Below are positions 19,205 to 25,705 of a DNA stretch of 27,482 nt, in pieces. Under the pieces are notes generated by a model. That model did no database searches, was not told the DNA's origin, and was given only the letters and a program-made list of their open reading frames with translations. Within the stretch, counting starts at the first letter, position 1, and the number at the start of each line of letters is the position of its first letter. The DNA is taken from the IMG/VR virus record IMGVR_UViG_3300032313_001843, positions 1-27,482 of that record; one strand, given 5' to 3'. A program made the position numbers and the translations under genes. The DNA is from a virus.

Positions 19205-19828
19205 TTAGGTGGTATAGTTAATCAGGCTTGAAGCTCGCCAGTTTGTACCGCTATCGTCCGTAGAAAAGATAAAGATATGAGTTTTATTTGTGGTCAAAGT
19301 TGGTGCGGTAGCAGAAGGCCAGCTAACAGCAGCAGGCCAAGTAATCGTACCAGTTTGGTGGTTAACTTCATAAACAAACGAATAAGCAACGTTTGAAGGA
19401 GCTCCTGATATAACTACAGTAGTTGCTCCGCTAAGAGTCGCAGTAAAATAGTTACCTAAACTAGTATTTATGCCGCTACCGTACAAAGAAAGTGGGACTA
19501 TATTTCCAGCATATTGACCAGAAACCACGCCGCCGGACAGTGGTAGTTTTAAAATAGCCGATGCAATTCCGGCGTTACCAGAAGATTGAGCTGTAGATCC
19601 GACAACTAACGCTGCGTTACCAGAAGATTGAGCTGTAGATCCGACAACTAACGCTGCGTTACCAGAAGCTTGAGCTGCGGTTCCAGCAGCAGATGAGTAA
19701 TAACGATTATCTAGTACATCAAAACCGACTCTTTTGTTTGTGGTACCTGAAGCTTGAACAAACGGAAAATAGTCTCCGCTTGCTAAAACGATAGACGCTG
19801 TTAATTGAGATATCTTTTGGCTTGCCAT
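19205..19828 (-). CDS. Tail-fibre protein with internal 14-residue repeats
   Basis: 207 aa from ATG. KISQLTASIVLASGDYFPFV is a common N-terminus of cyanophage fibre proteins (attachment to the virion). Residues about 50-92 hold GNAALVVGSTAQSS repeated, encoded by perfect 42-bp DNA repeats, likely a repeat shaft. The C-terminal half is beta-rich (TATLSGATTVVISGAP, YEVNHQTGTITWPAAVSWP, THIFIFSTDDSGTNW), the usual trimeric-fibre head of phage and prophage fibres. It lies between two other structural genes on the same strand. Confidence 0.8.
   Translation of the reverse strand: MASQKISQLTASIVLASGDYFPFVQASGTTNKRVGFDVLDNRYYSSAAGTAAQASGNAALVVGSTAQSSGNAALVVGSTAQSSGNAGIASAILKLPLSGGVVSGQYAGNIVPLSLYGSGINTSLGNYFTATLSGATTVVISGAPSNVAYSFVYEVNHQTGTITWPAAVSWPSATAPTLTTNKTHIFIFSTDDSGTNWRASSLINYTT
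19574..19680 (-). repeat. 42-bp tandem repeat, two perfect copies plus a partial third
   Basis: Copies start at 19574 and 19616 and are identical over 42 bp. A third begins at 19658 and breaks off after about 15 bp, with further partial similarity. The unit encodes 14 residues (GNAALVVGSTAQSS). Perfect identity points to recent slippage or recombination, able to change fibre length in frame. Confidence 0.9.
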
Positions 19829-19838
19829 TTAACTTAAG

Positions 19839-20324
19839 TTAAGTTGACTCTAGTTGAATTATAGAGTTATCTTCAAGTAATAGATACTCGTTAGACAAAA
19901 AAGGTGATGTTTCTAGAAGCATAAATGGAGTTGCAACAGAATCAATGTCTATAAAAACAGGTTTATCTGTTTCAATTTCTACACCAGAAGTAGTTACTAC
20001 ACGTCCTACAGTCGTAAGATAAGCTCCCGCAAGAGCAGTATTTTCGATTTCATTAACAAAACCAGAGTAAGAAGTCAGACTACCAGAAGTTAAAACAGAT
20101 AAATAACGAGTTTCACCTGGAATTAAATTTGAAAAATTGGAGTATAAGGAGTCGTTATTTACCCTAACTAAGTCCCCTGTTGAAACAGAATCAAGCGCGA
20201 CACCAACTAAAGACGCTTGATTTGAATAAACAGCACTGGCTTTAAAAACAACTCCAGAAGGATTAACGTAAACAACATTGCCCGCTGTTACGTTTTCACC
20301 TGCTATAAAAGAAATAAGTGCCAT
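19839..20324 (-). CDS. Beta-rich virion protein, 161 aa
   Basis: ATG start. The first half, GENVTAGNVVYVNPSGVVFK and SLVGVALDSVSTGDLVRV, has the look of DUF2190-type decoration or fibre-cap proteins: short strands with AG-x-VVY-V and a GVAL turn. The second half is unordered and strand-rich (YLSVLTSGSLTSYSG, YLLLEDNSIIQLEST). No catalytic motif. Its place inside the tail gene run suggests a small capsid- or fibre-associated protein. Confidence 0.7.
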   Translation of the reverse strand: MALISFIAGENVTAGNVVYVNPSGVVFKASAVYSNQASLVGVALDSVSTGDLVRVNNDSLYSNFSNLIPGETRYLSVLTSGSLTSYSGFVNEIENTALAGAYLTTVGRVVTTSGVEIETDKPVFIDIDSVATPFMLLETSPFLSNEYLLLEDNSIIQLEST

Positions 20325-20350
20325 ATTACAGTCTCGTGGATAATTTAAGT

Positions 20351-20479
20351 TTAACCTTTTCCTTGGCCACGGAGAAGTTTTTTATTATTTTTATTTGGTC
20401 GAGAATGTTTACCTTGTCCAATAGAAGTTACTTTAGGCTTTGAAACAATTGTAGAGGATGCTGTTTTTAGTTTTGACAT
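20351..20479 (-). CDS. Small basic protein, 42 aa
   Basis: ATG at 20479 to TAA at 20351, 14 bp after the fibre gene. The product MSKLKTASSTIVSKPKVTSI continues with GQGKHSRPNKNNKKLLRGQGKG. It is strongly basic (Lys/Arg/His) with no acidic residue, and the KPKVTSIGQGKHSRP segment is one I associate with very short genes of marine phages. Likely a nucleic-acid or structural accessory. It fills the gap between two structural genes on the same strand, which supports it being real. Confidence 0.65.
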   Translation of the reverse strand: MSKLKTASSTIVSKPKVTSIGQGKHSRPNKNNKKLLRGQGKG

Positions 20480-20492
20480 AGTAAGTTACAGA

Positions 20493-21401
20493 TTATACAG
20501 AAACCCATGTAGTTCCGTTCCAAACCAGTAATTGGTTTGTAGACGAATTAAACCAACCGGCTCCATCGGCACTGGCAGTAGGTGCGCTAGGAGTATATGC
20601 AAAACTTCGTGTAGGTCCGGTTTCATACCAACCAGAACTAGAAGCGTCATACACAAACAAGTTACCAACCAGCGTGTTGTACCATAACGAACCATCTTTA
20701 GGCGGTGCATTAAAACCAGTGCCGGATGGAGGTTCTTCACTCTTAATTGCAAGCGCCTCGGCGTTTGTCTGGTACCAATCTGGGTTGGAAATTCCATTTC
20801 CGCTGGCATAAACAAACAAACGACCTTCATTCGTATCAAACCACAAGGAACCAGCAGCGTAACTTGATCCTGGGCTACCTGAAACTGTAACAGAAATAGA
20901 ACTACTAGAACTACCGCTAACATTAACAACTGTACCGCTAACTATTACCGCATTGCCACTGTATAAAACAGTATTGTTTCCCGTGCCAAAAATGTGACCA
21001 GAGACTGAGTTCTGAAACACATTATCATAATTAATATTAAAATCTGTACCGTTTACCAGATAAAGACCAGAACCTGCGGTGTAAGTGATACCTGAAGCGG
21101 ACGTTACAGTGGAATTAATTACTGTTGCTGACCCGCTTGCTGTGAAATAAATTCCAGAACCAGCTTGTATCTGAGTTCCTCCTCCACCGCCGCCAGAAAC
21201 TCCGCTAATCGTCAGATTTAAATCTTCTAAAACTTGAACCACACCGTCAAAGTTCGCTGCGTAACCGCTGGGATCTATTGTAAAACTTACAGTTCCCACA
21301 CCGCTGACCGTGTAAATAATTTCTGTTACAGCCTCAATTATACCCCGGAAATTCGCTTCGTGAAGGGCCTTTCTAGAAGGGTAGTGGATACACGCCGCCA
21401 T
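20493..21401 (-). CDS. Tail-fibre / structural protein with three C-terminal repeats
   Basis: 302 aa from ATG. The N-terminal third (residues 15-68, ANFRGIIEAVTEIIY and ANFDGVVQVLEDLNLTISG) shows two related NF-x-G-x-x-x-A/V modules. A poly-Gly hinge (SGGGGGGTQ) leads to a Gly/Ser/Thr-rich fibre shaft. The C-terminus has three related blocks: GSLWFDTNEGRLFVYASG, GSLWYNTLVGNLFVYDASS and GAGWFNSSTNQLLVWNGTTW, each a beta-hairpin ending in an aromatic residue. Such blocks are seen in cyanophage structural proteins that bind neighbouring fibres or sugars. Confidence 0.8.
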   Translation of the reverse strand: MAACIHYPSRKALHEANFRGIIEAVTEIIYTVSGVGTVSFTIDPSGYAANFDGVVQVLEDLNLTISGVSGGGGGGTQIQAGSGIYFTASGSATVINSTVTSASGITYTAGSGLYLVNGTDFNINYDNVFQNSVSGHIFGTGNNTVLYSGNAVIVSGTVVNVSGSSSSSISVTVSGSPGSSYAAGSLWFDTNEGRLFVYASGNGISNPDWYQTNAEALAIKSEEPPSGTGFNAPPKDGSLWYNTLVGNLFVYDASSSGWYETGPTRSFAYTPSAPTASADGAGWFNSSTNQLLVWNGTTWVSV

Positions 21402-21457
21402 CGTATATTTACCCGAGAATACTCTAGTTTAGACACTACCTTCGTATTCTAAGGATT

Positions 21458-21622
21458 TTACCTCTTCTTGAGACTATATAAATCAACCGGATGTTTAAAA
21501 CCTTCTTCAGCGATCATCCAAGCTGGAATATTTAAAATTTCAGCTTGACGTTTGCACTCTTCCCAAAAAGATAAATCAGGAGCTGCTTGCTTTTCTAAAA
21601 CAGCAGAAGGCACTACGACCAT
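21458..21622 (-). CDS. Small protein, 54 aa, first gene of the - strand tail block
   Basis: ATG at 21622 to TAA at 21458. The product begins MVVVPSAVLEKQAAPDLSFW and continues with EECKRQAEILNIPAWMIAEE and GFKHPVDLYSLKKR. The middle is one amphipathic helix and the end PAWMIAEEGFK is ordered, so I take it as a real gene. A promoter with a perfect -35 lies just upstream. Function unknown. Confidence 0.6.
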   Translation of the reverse strand: MVVVPSAVLEKQAAPDLSFWEECKRQAEILNIPAWMIAEEGFKHPVDLYSLKKR

Positions 21623-21653
21623 GGTTTGCTCTAGAAATGAAGTGGATAACTAT

Positions 21654-21683
21654 ATACTAACAGGGAATGTAAAGATATGTCAA
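21654..21683 (-). promoter_or_regulatory. Sigma-70-type promoter of the tail block
   Basis: On the - strand TTGACA (21683-21678) is a perfect -35; TAGTAT (21659-21654), four of six, follows after 18 bases. The ATG of the 54-aa gene lies 31 bases further on. No other strong -10 is nearer. Confidence 0.5.
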
Positions 21684-21766
21684 ATATTTGGTAGGCCACG
21701 GTTGATTTTGAGTCATACTAAAATTAAAAAACCTTGCTGGAACTAGAAATTAGTCTTGAATTGCGC

Positions 21767-21914
21767 TTTAAATGAAATCTTTAAATATATTTAAAAATTA
21801 AATTAGTAAAACTACTTTTAAATGCGACTTTGGCCGCAAGTAAAAAGTCTTTAAATAAACGTATCACCTAGCAATTTCCGACTCGGAACGAAATAGTAAA
21901 AAAGAAGTTTAAAT
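21767..21914. repeat. Cluster of five TTTAAAT motifs in a gene-free stretch
   Basis: The gap 21623-21970 has no gene. TTTAAAT occurs at 21767, 21780, 21817, 21850 and 21908, five times in 148 bp; by AT content I would expect about 0.1. The copies lie between a - strand promoter and the + strand cassette, and may be regulator sites, promoter UP-like elements or an easily melted origin. Confidence 0.5.
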
Positions 21915-21945
21915 TCTATGTCGGACCCAGAAACACTATGCTATG

Positions 21946-21963
21946 GTGAGGCACACACCTCAC
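21946..21963. promoter_or_regulatory. Operator-like inverted repeat before the + strand cassette
   Basis: GTGAGG (21946-21951), CACACA, CCTCAC (21958-21963): a perfect 6-bp inverted repeat ending 7 bases before the ATG at 21971. It could be a repressor site or a hairpin that limits translation. Confidence 0.4.
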
Positions 21964-21970
21964 TGTGAGC

Positions 21971-22663
21971 ATGAGCTACCTGGATTCCTACGTTGCTGTC
22001 TTTGGGCTAATTGTCCGCACTCCGCCGGACCCGCCAGAAGGGCCTGTCTTAAAAGAATACGATTTAGACTCATTTAGAGTCGTTGAACAGGCCAAAACAG
22101 CCACGCTGCACTGCAAATGCAGACGTAGCGACCCCTTCACTCTCTCCCTTGCGGATCTGTCGCGGATCCACCCTGTAAGGGGCTTCTATGCTTGTCCAAC
22201 GTGCTTACAAGAGCTTCACTCGGCGCGTACGGTCGCTCAAAAAGTTGCTGTCTGGTTACGACAGAACAACCCGTCCATAACACCTTTAAAGCACCTATTT
22301 CTCCCCAATAACTTGACCCGCTTTATGGATCCAGAATCCAGATTGGCTACGAGACCGCGCCGGTTTATTTACAGCAGCTATTACGATGTCGATTTAAGTT
22401 CTAAAGAAAACATTATTTCTACTTGTGACGAGCCTCATTGTGTAAACCCTTTACATTGTCAGATTGCTAACAGCCCTGCTACTAAGATCACATCACAAAT
22501 GGTGGAGGACACCGCAAAGTGGATACAAAAAGGTATATCAAACAAAACCCTTCAGGAACTCATAGAGATAAAGTACAGAGTCTCTTTAAGTATGCGCAGC
22601 ATAAACAACATAAAGCGATCAGCGATCTTGTTAATCGAAACGCAGACTTGTTGTACGTGCTAG
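21971..22663 (+). CDS. Zinc-ribbon / HNH-like / HTH protein, first gene of the + strand cassette
   Basis: 230 aa from ATG 21971 (GTG at 21965 would add two residues). Three parts: a zinc ribbon with Cys48-x-Cys50 and Cys75-x-x-Cys78 (HCKC, ACPTC); an HNH_3-like core STCDEPHCVNPLH (151-162) that keeps Cys152, Cys157 and NPxH but has Ser where the catalytic His of HxC usually stands; and an HTH-like end (KTLQELIEIKYRVSLSMRSI). The core plus HTH match the protein at 223-804. I infer a DNA-binding regulator built on an inactive HNH fold. It opens a six-gene unit with overlapping or near-overlapping genes. Confidence 0.72.
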   Translation: MSYLDSYVAVFGLIVRTPPDPPEGPVLKEYDLDSFRVVEQAKTATLHCKCRRSDPFTLSLADLSRIHPVRGFYACPTCLQELHSARTVAQKVAVWLRQNNPSITPLKHLFLPNNLTRFMDPESRLATRPRRFIYSSYYDVDLSSKENIISTCDEPHCVNPLHCQIANSPATKITSQMVEDTAKWIQKGISNKTLQELIEIKYRVSLSMRSINNIKRSAILLIETQTCCTC

Positions 22664-22869
22664 TGTACCAGCGGGTAATGTCCGCTAATGAACTTATTCA
22701 ATTCTTAGGGTTCCCAAAAGCTAGAGTTTTTAGAGGTCTCAAAGAACTTAAAAATTGCAATCTTGTAATTCAGGTAAACTTTGAAATCCATACGCTCTAC
22801 GCCATAAACGGCCATTATTTTAACTTTATTAAAACCTTACTTCGATACGATGAGCTATCCGGAATCTAA
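22651..22869 (+). CDS. Winged-helix DNA-binding protein, small
   Basis: About 72 aa; start uncertain. TTG 22651 overlaps the previous stop and preserves helix 1, GTG 22657 or ATG 22678 (which would lose part of helix 1) are alternatives; longer frames run far into the previous gene. LYVLVYQRVMSANELIQFLG followed by FPKARVFRGLKELKNCNLV and a short wing (VNFEIHTLYAI) give a textbook MarR/ArsR-like winged helix. Likely a small repressor or activator. The end overlaps the next gene by 20 bp. Confidence 0.65.
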   Translation: MYVLVYQRVMSANELIQFLGFPKARVFRGLKELKNCNLVIQVNFEIHTLYAINGHYFNFIKTLLRYDELSGI

Positions 22870-23266
22870 GCCTTGCCTCTGGAACGAAAAATACGTCATT
22901 GAAAACTTGCCTTCTTGGTTGTACTCTGACAATCAAGAACCAAATTCGGCGATGGAGTGTAAAGCTAAAATATCAGCTTTGCAATACACCATTCAAGACA
23001 TTGACTTACAGATTGAGATTCGTGAACTTGAGTTAAAAAATGGTCTTAGTCGCCACGGATCGTCTTTTGAGTTTGAAAAGTGGAAAGCACAAGCACTTAG
23101 GGCCAAACAAACGCACACCTATTTGCTTAATGCGTATAGCTACTGGCTGCTACTAAACGAAAAAGATACTTCGATTCTTAATACTTCTGAAATACTCAGA
23201 AAACTAATAAAACTCTTAATAGAAGAACCCAAGGATTTTACCGCGCAACTAGAGGAACTGCTGTAA
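22850..23266 (+). CDS. Coiled-coil protein, 138 aa, unknown
   Basis: ATG start inside the end of the previous gene. After a Trp-rich N-terminus (CLWNEKYVIENLPSWLY), residues 34-60 form a coiled coil (AKISALQYTIQDIDLQIEIR), and residues 70-105 a long helical hairpin (FEKWKAQALRAKQTHTYLLN). The C-terminus is another Leu-rich helix. No motif of catalysis or DNA binding; probably a dimerising partner of the regulators around it. Confidence 0.7.
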   Translation: MSYPESKPCLWNEKYVIENLPSWLYSDNQEPNSAMECKAKISALQYTIQDIDLQIEIRELELKNGLSRHGSSFEFEKWKAQALRAKQTHTYLLNAYSYWLLLNEKDTSILNTSEILRKLIKLLIEEPKDFTAQLEELL

Positions 23267-23276
23267 ACTATGACTG

Positions 23277-23393
23277 CCGGTTATTGAAAGAAGGGTCTTT
23301 AACCGGTAACGTGGAGGTGCTAGGACTTTTCACCCTTTCGGCCTAGCAGTAATCGATCTCTTGTGCCTGGTACCAGGTGCCGGAGCGACCTCC
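23277..23393 (+). other. Structured leader with stacked inverted repeats
   Basis: Between 23267 and 23412 no gene is convincing. Three perfect elements follow each other: CCGGTTA/TAACCGG (23277-23283, 23300-23306), TGCTAGG/CCTAGCA (23318-23324, 23342-23348) and CCTGGTACCAGG (23366-23377). GGAGG (23313-23317) can also pair with CCTCC (23389-23393), enclosing the last two. It directly precedes the excisionase-like gene and could be a regulatory leader; it does not fit a tRNA. Confidence 0.45.
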
Positions 23394-23412
23394 CATTTAT
23401 TTTAAAAAAATC

Positions 23413-23757
23413 ATGTACGGAATTAAAGAAAAACTAACGTCTTCATTACCAATCAAAGAACTTCTTGAAGTTTTTCGGAGCATCGACACTTCCCTACAAG
23501 TGTTGTCAAACACAAAATCTGGAAATGTAACCACGGCATTTATCAACAAAAAAGCTATAGCTGAACGAATGGGTGTTAACCCTGTAACAATAGATAAACT
23601 AATTCACCAAGGTATTACTTCAAAAGGAAAATCTGGCTTAGTTGAAGGAAGGCACTACTGTAAAATAGATCCGACGGAAAACAATACCAGTAATTTCCTC
23701 TATGACTCTGCTAAAGTCCTAGCAGACGCTTGGAAGTCTTTCCAAAACTATGATTAA
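23413..23757 (+). CDS. Excisionase-like HTH protein, possible recombination directionality factor
   Basis: 114 aa from ATG 23413; a GTG at 23377 inside the structured leader would add twelve residues that look unnatural. KKAIAERMGVNPVTIDKLIH (about 46-65) followed by QGIT, GLVEGRHYCKID (75-86) and FLYDSAKVLADAW is the winged-HTH pattern of Xis/AlpA-like proteins: helix-turn-helix, then a GRHY turn before a short wing. Such proteins bend att DNA or regulate int. An integrase is present 9 kb away. A plain repressor is possible. Overlaps the next gene by 8 bases. Confidence 0.65.
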   Translation: MYGIKEKLTSSLPIKELLEVFRSIDTSLQVLSNTKSGNVTTAFINKKAIAERMGVNPVTIDKLIHQGITSKGKSGLVEGRHYCKIDPTENNTSNFLYDSAKVLADAWKSFQNYD

Positions 23758-24166
23758 TCTCGGAGAAAAAGCAAAAAAACTAGCTGCCTCTTTGTTCGGA
23801 GTCAACGAAGTTAAGAATCGTATTGCAAAAAATACGATGAAGCTCTTGGTAAACGACATTGCGACCCTTAACTCACAATTCGCTGACGCAAAGGGGGAAG
23901 GAGCTTTGTTTTTTAACCCAAGTAAGCCAAATCAAAGTCAGTACCTAACTCTTAAAGAGATTCAGAATGATATCTCGTTAGCTGAGGAAGTATACGATGT
24001 TTCCACAGCAGAATTCTTAAAGAAACTCATGAATATGGTGCAAAAAGAAGATGTGAAGAAAAGTCCAGTTGTAGTGATGGTCAATTACACAGGTTTGTCC
24101 GCTCATAGGTTAGATTTAGAAAGTCTTGATGAACGCATCGATACTTTGATAAATGCCGTTAGCTGA
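23750..24166 (+). CDS. Unknown protein of the cassette, 138 aa
   Basis: ATG start in an 8-base overlap (ATGATTAA) with the previous gene, and a 14-base overlap with the next, so translation is coupled on both sides. Helices (AKKLAASLFGVNEVKNRIAK, NTMKLLVNDIATLNSQFADA) are followed by an unordered stretch and helix-rich end (ESLDERIDTLINAV). No motif recognised. Because it is sandwiched between an HTH protein and a methyltransferase-like protein, a DNA-related role is likely. Confidence 0.7.
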   Translation: MINLGEKAKKLAASLFGVNEVKNRIAKNTMKLLVNDIATLNSQFADAKGEGALFFNPSKPNQSQYLTLKEIQNDISLAEEVYDVSTAEFLKKLMNMVQKEDVKKSPVVVMVNYTGLSAHRLDLESLDERIDTLINAVS

Positions 24167-24731
24167 CAGGGATTTTGTTTCACCTCCAGAAATAATTGGT
24201 GTAACTACCTCTTTTTTTGATGGTCAAATAGAGTTAGACCCTGCTTCTAGCGATACAGCTAACCAATTGGTGTGCGCAAACAAGTATTTTACGCACGACC
24301 ATAACGGACTAAAGCAAACCTGGAAAGCAAAAAACATATATCTTTATCCACCTAGAGATTTTTTATTTAGCAGCGAACAACCAACAGATACAAATGTATT
24401 CTTTAAAAAAAGAAGGTTTGTTAAGTCTGCTCAAAGAATCTGGTTAGAAGAATGTTTAAAAAAATACAGAAAAAACGAATTTGACGAAGCTATTGTTTTT
24501 TTAACTTCCACAGAGGTTGCGTTGCTTGTTACGCAACGTTTAGATATAGATATGCCTATATGTATCCTAAATAAAAGACCAGAACTTTATATAGATGCGC
24601 CTGGACTACCTAAATTATTAAACACAAAATGTTTTGGTTTTATATTTTATTTTCCACGATTGATAAACCCTAAAAACAGAATTACAGAGTTTATTGATTT
24701 GTATAGTGATCTTGGCCGTGTATATTGTTAA
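24153..24731 (+). CDS. Phage Dam-like adenine methyltransferase family protein with altered catalytic motif
   Basis: 192 aa from ATG. The N-terminal 70 residues follow the phage N6-adenine methyltransferase (Dam, PF05869) order: FVSPPEII, IELDPASSD (27-34, motif I-like), ANKYFTHDHNGLKQTWKAKN, and IYLYPPRDF, where family members have N-PP-Y/F. Asn/Asp of motif IV is Tyr65 and the aromatic is Arg68, so methylation is doubtful. The rest (VFLTSTEVALLV, CILNKRPELYI, FGFIFYF) keeps the fold. It ends the + strand cassette and overlaps the convergent virion gene by 41 bp. Confidence 0.65.
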   Translation: MPLADRDFVSPPEIIGVTTSFFDGQIELDPASSDTANQLVCANKYFTHDHNGLKQTWKAKNIYLYPPRDFLFSSEQPTDTNVFFKKRRFVKSAQRIWLEECLKKYRKNEFDEAIVFLTSTEVALLVTQRLDIDMPICILNKRPELYIDAPGLPKLLNTKCFGFIFYFPRLINPKNRITEFIDLYSDLGRVYC

Positions 24732-24996
24732 AGTTTTCTTTGGTATTAAAAGAATCGTCGGGGCCATAATGATCGCCTACGCCAAAACCTAACCCTACAG
24801 GGCCACTCAAAGAAGCATACCTTAGATTTTTACGCTTTAAATCTCTTTTTTCTTCTGTCTCAGAAGTTTGCCAGATTTTTCCCGCAATTCGTAAAGGTAG
24901 ATATTTATCTAACCTTTTTCCGTACTTCTGTAAAGGTTTTACACCAGCATATTCAACTCGGCTTTCATGTAAAGAAGGTCGAATGTGGTTAAACAT
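24691..24996 (-). CDS. Unknown virion-cluster protein, 101 aa
   Basis: ATG at 24996 overlaps the upstream stop by 8 bases (ATGTTTAA); a longer frame upstream runs into the previous gene. Basic N-terminal half (GVKPLQKYGKRLDKYLPLRI, EEKRDLKRKNLRYASL), Gly/His/Asn-rich end (GFGVGDHYGPDDSFNT). No known motif. Coupled to two virion genes, so probably a small structural or assembly protein. Confidence 0.65.
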   Translation of the reverse strand: MFNHIRPSLHESRVEYAGVKPLQKYGKRLDKYLPLRIAGKIWQTSETEEKRDLKRKNLRYASLSGPVGLGFGVGDHYGPDDSFNTKENFNNIHGQDHYTNQ

Positions 24997-25705
24997 TGTA
25001 TTTGTAGAGTCCTTGCATGGACCCCACATCTGAACGTTGAGTTGGAGGGGCAGCAGCCATCCTCATAAAATAAGGATTATATAAGTTTGAAAAAGCTTGA
25101 CTTCCTTGGACACTTTGAAATGCTTGGATTGGAGCAGATAGAGTTCCATATAAACGAGTAGCTCCACGCTCGCTGGTACCTCCGATTAAATTCGAACCTC
25201 CTTTTGTTGTATTTCGCAAATTTGTTACGTTTGCGCCTGCTAAGTTAGCTAAATTTTGAGTTGCTGTTTGACTTGTATCTACCGCAGCTTGCGCATATTT
25301 TTGCCCTTGAGTTCCTATACGTTGAGCACTAGCTTCTGCCGCAGTAGCAATAGAAGAATTAACATCACCCATACGTTTTATAACTGCGGTCCCATAATCT
25401 TGCATCTGACCGCCAATGGCGCCCATAGCATTTCTATAAGAAGAAGACGATAAAATCTTAGGCTCAAAATTCTTTATAGAAGCTTCGTGTTTTGCAACAG
25501 CAGCGTCTATTGTAGATTTAAAATAGTCTCTAAACTTTTTAGATAAGTCTGAAGTTTTAGTGCCGGTTAAAGTATCTATGCCACCGAGGACACCTGCTTG
25601 TCTAGCTGTGTAATCTTGCTCGCGACCTTCTGCTGACCCTTTGGTTGCAGCTTGCGCATTCATCGCAAGAATAGCACCTATATTCGTAGCAAGTCCGTCA
25701 GCCAT
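24989..25705 (-). CDS. Ala/Gln/Ser-rich helical virion protein, internal or ejection protein candidate
   Basis: 238 aa from ATG at 25705, which overlaps the stop of the lysozyme/M23 gene by 8 bases (ATGGCTGA); upstream in-frame starts lie inside that gene. Helices rich in Ala (GAILAMNAQAATKGSAEGRE, IGTQGQKYAQAAVDTSQTAT) fill most of the length, with no Cys. This composition and its coupling to a lysozyme-bearing virion protein resemble phage internal or ejection proteins that form a channel through the host envelope. No family name is certain. Confidence 0.7.
   Translation of the reverse strand: MADGLATNIGAILAMNAQAATKGSAEGREQDYTARQAGVLGGIDTLTGTKTSDLSKKFRDYFKSTIDAAVAKHEASIKNFEPKILSSSSYRNAMGAIGGQMQDYGTAVIKRMGDVNSSIATAAEASAQRIGTQGQKYAQAAVDTSQTATQNLANLAGANVTNLRNTTKGGSNLIGGTSERGATRLYGTLSAPIQAFQSVQGSQAFSNLYNPYFMRMAAAPPTQRSDVGSMQGLYKYNV

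Noticed and set aside
23313-23393. Possible tRNA (GGAGG...CCTCC as acceptor stem, 81 bases)
   Set aside because: No TTCRA in a T-arm, the inner stems do not fit D and anticodon arms, and no anticodon loop can be drawn.
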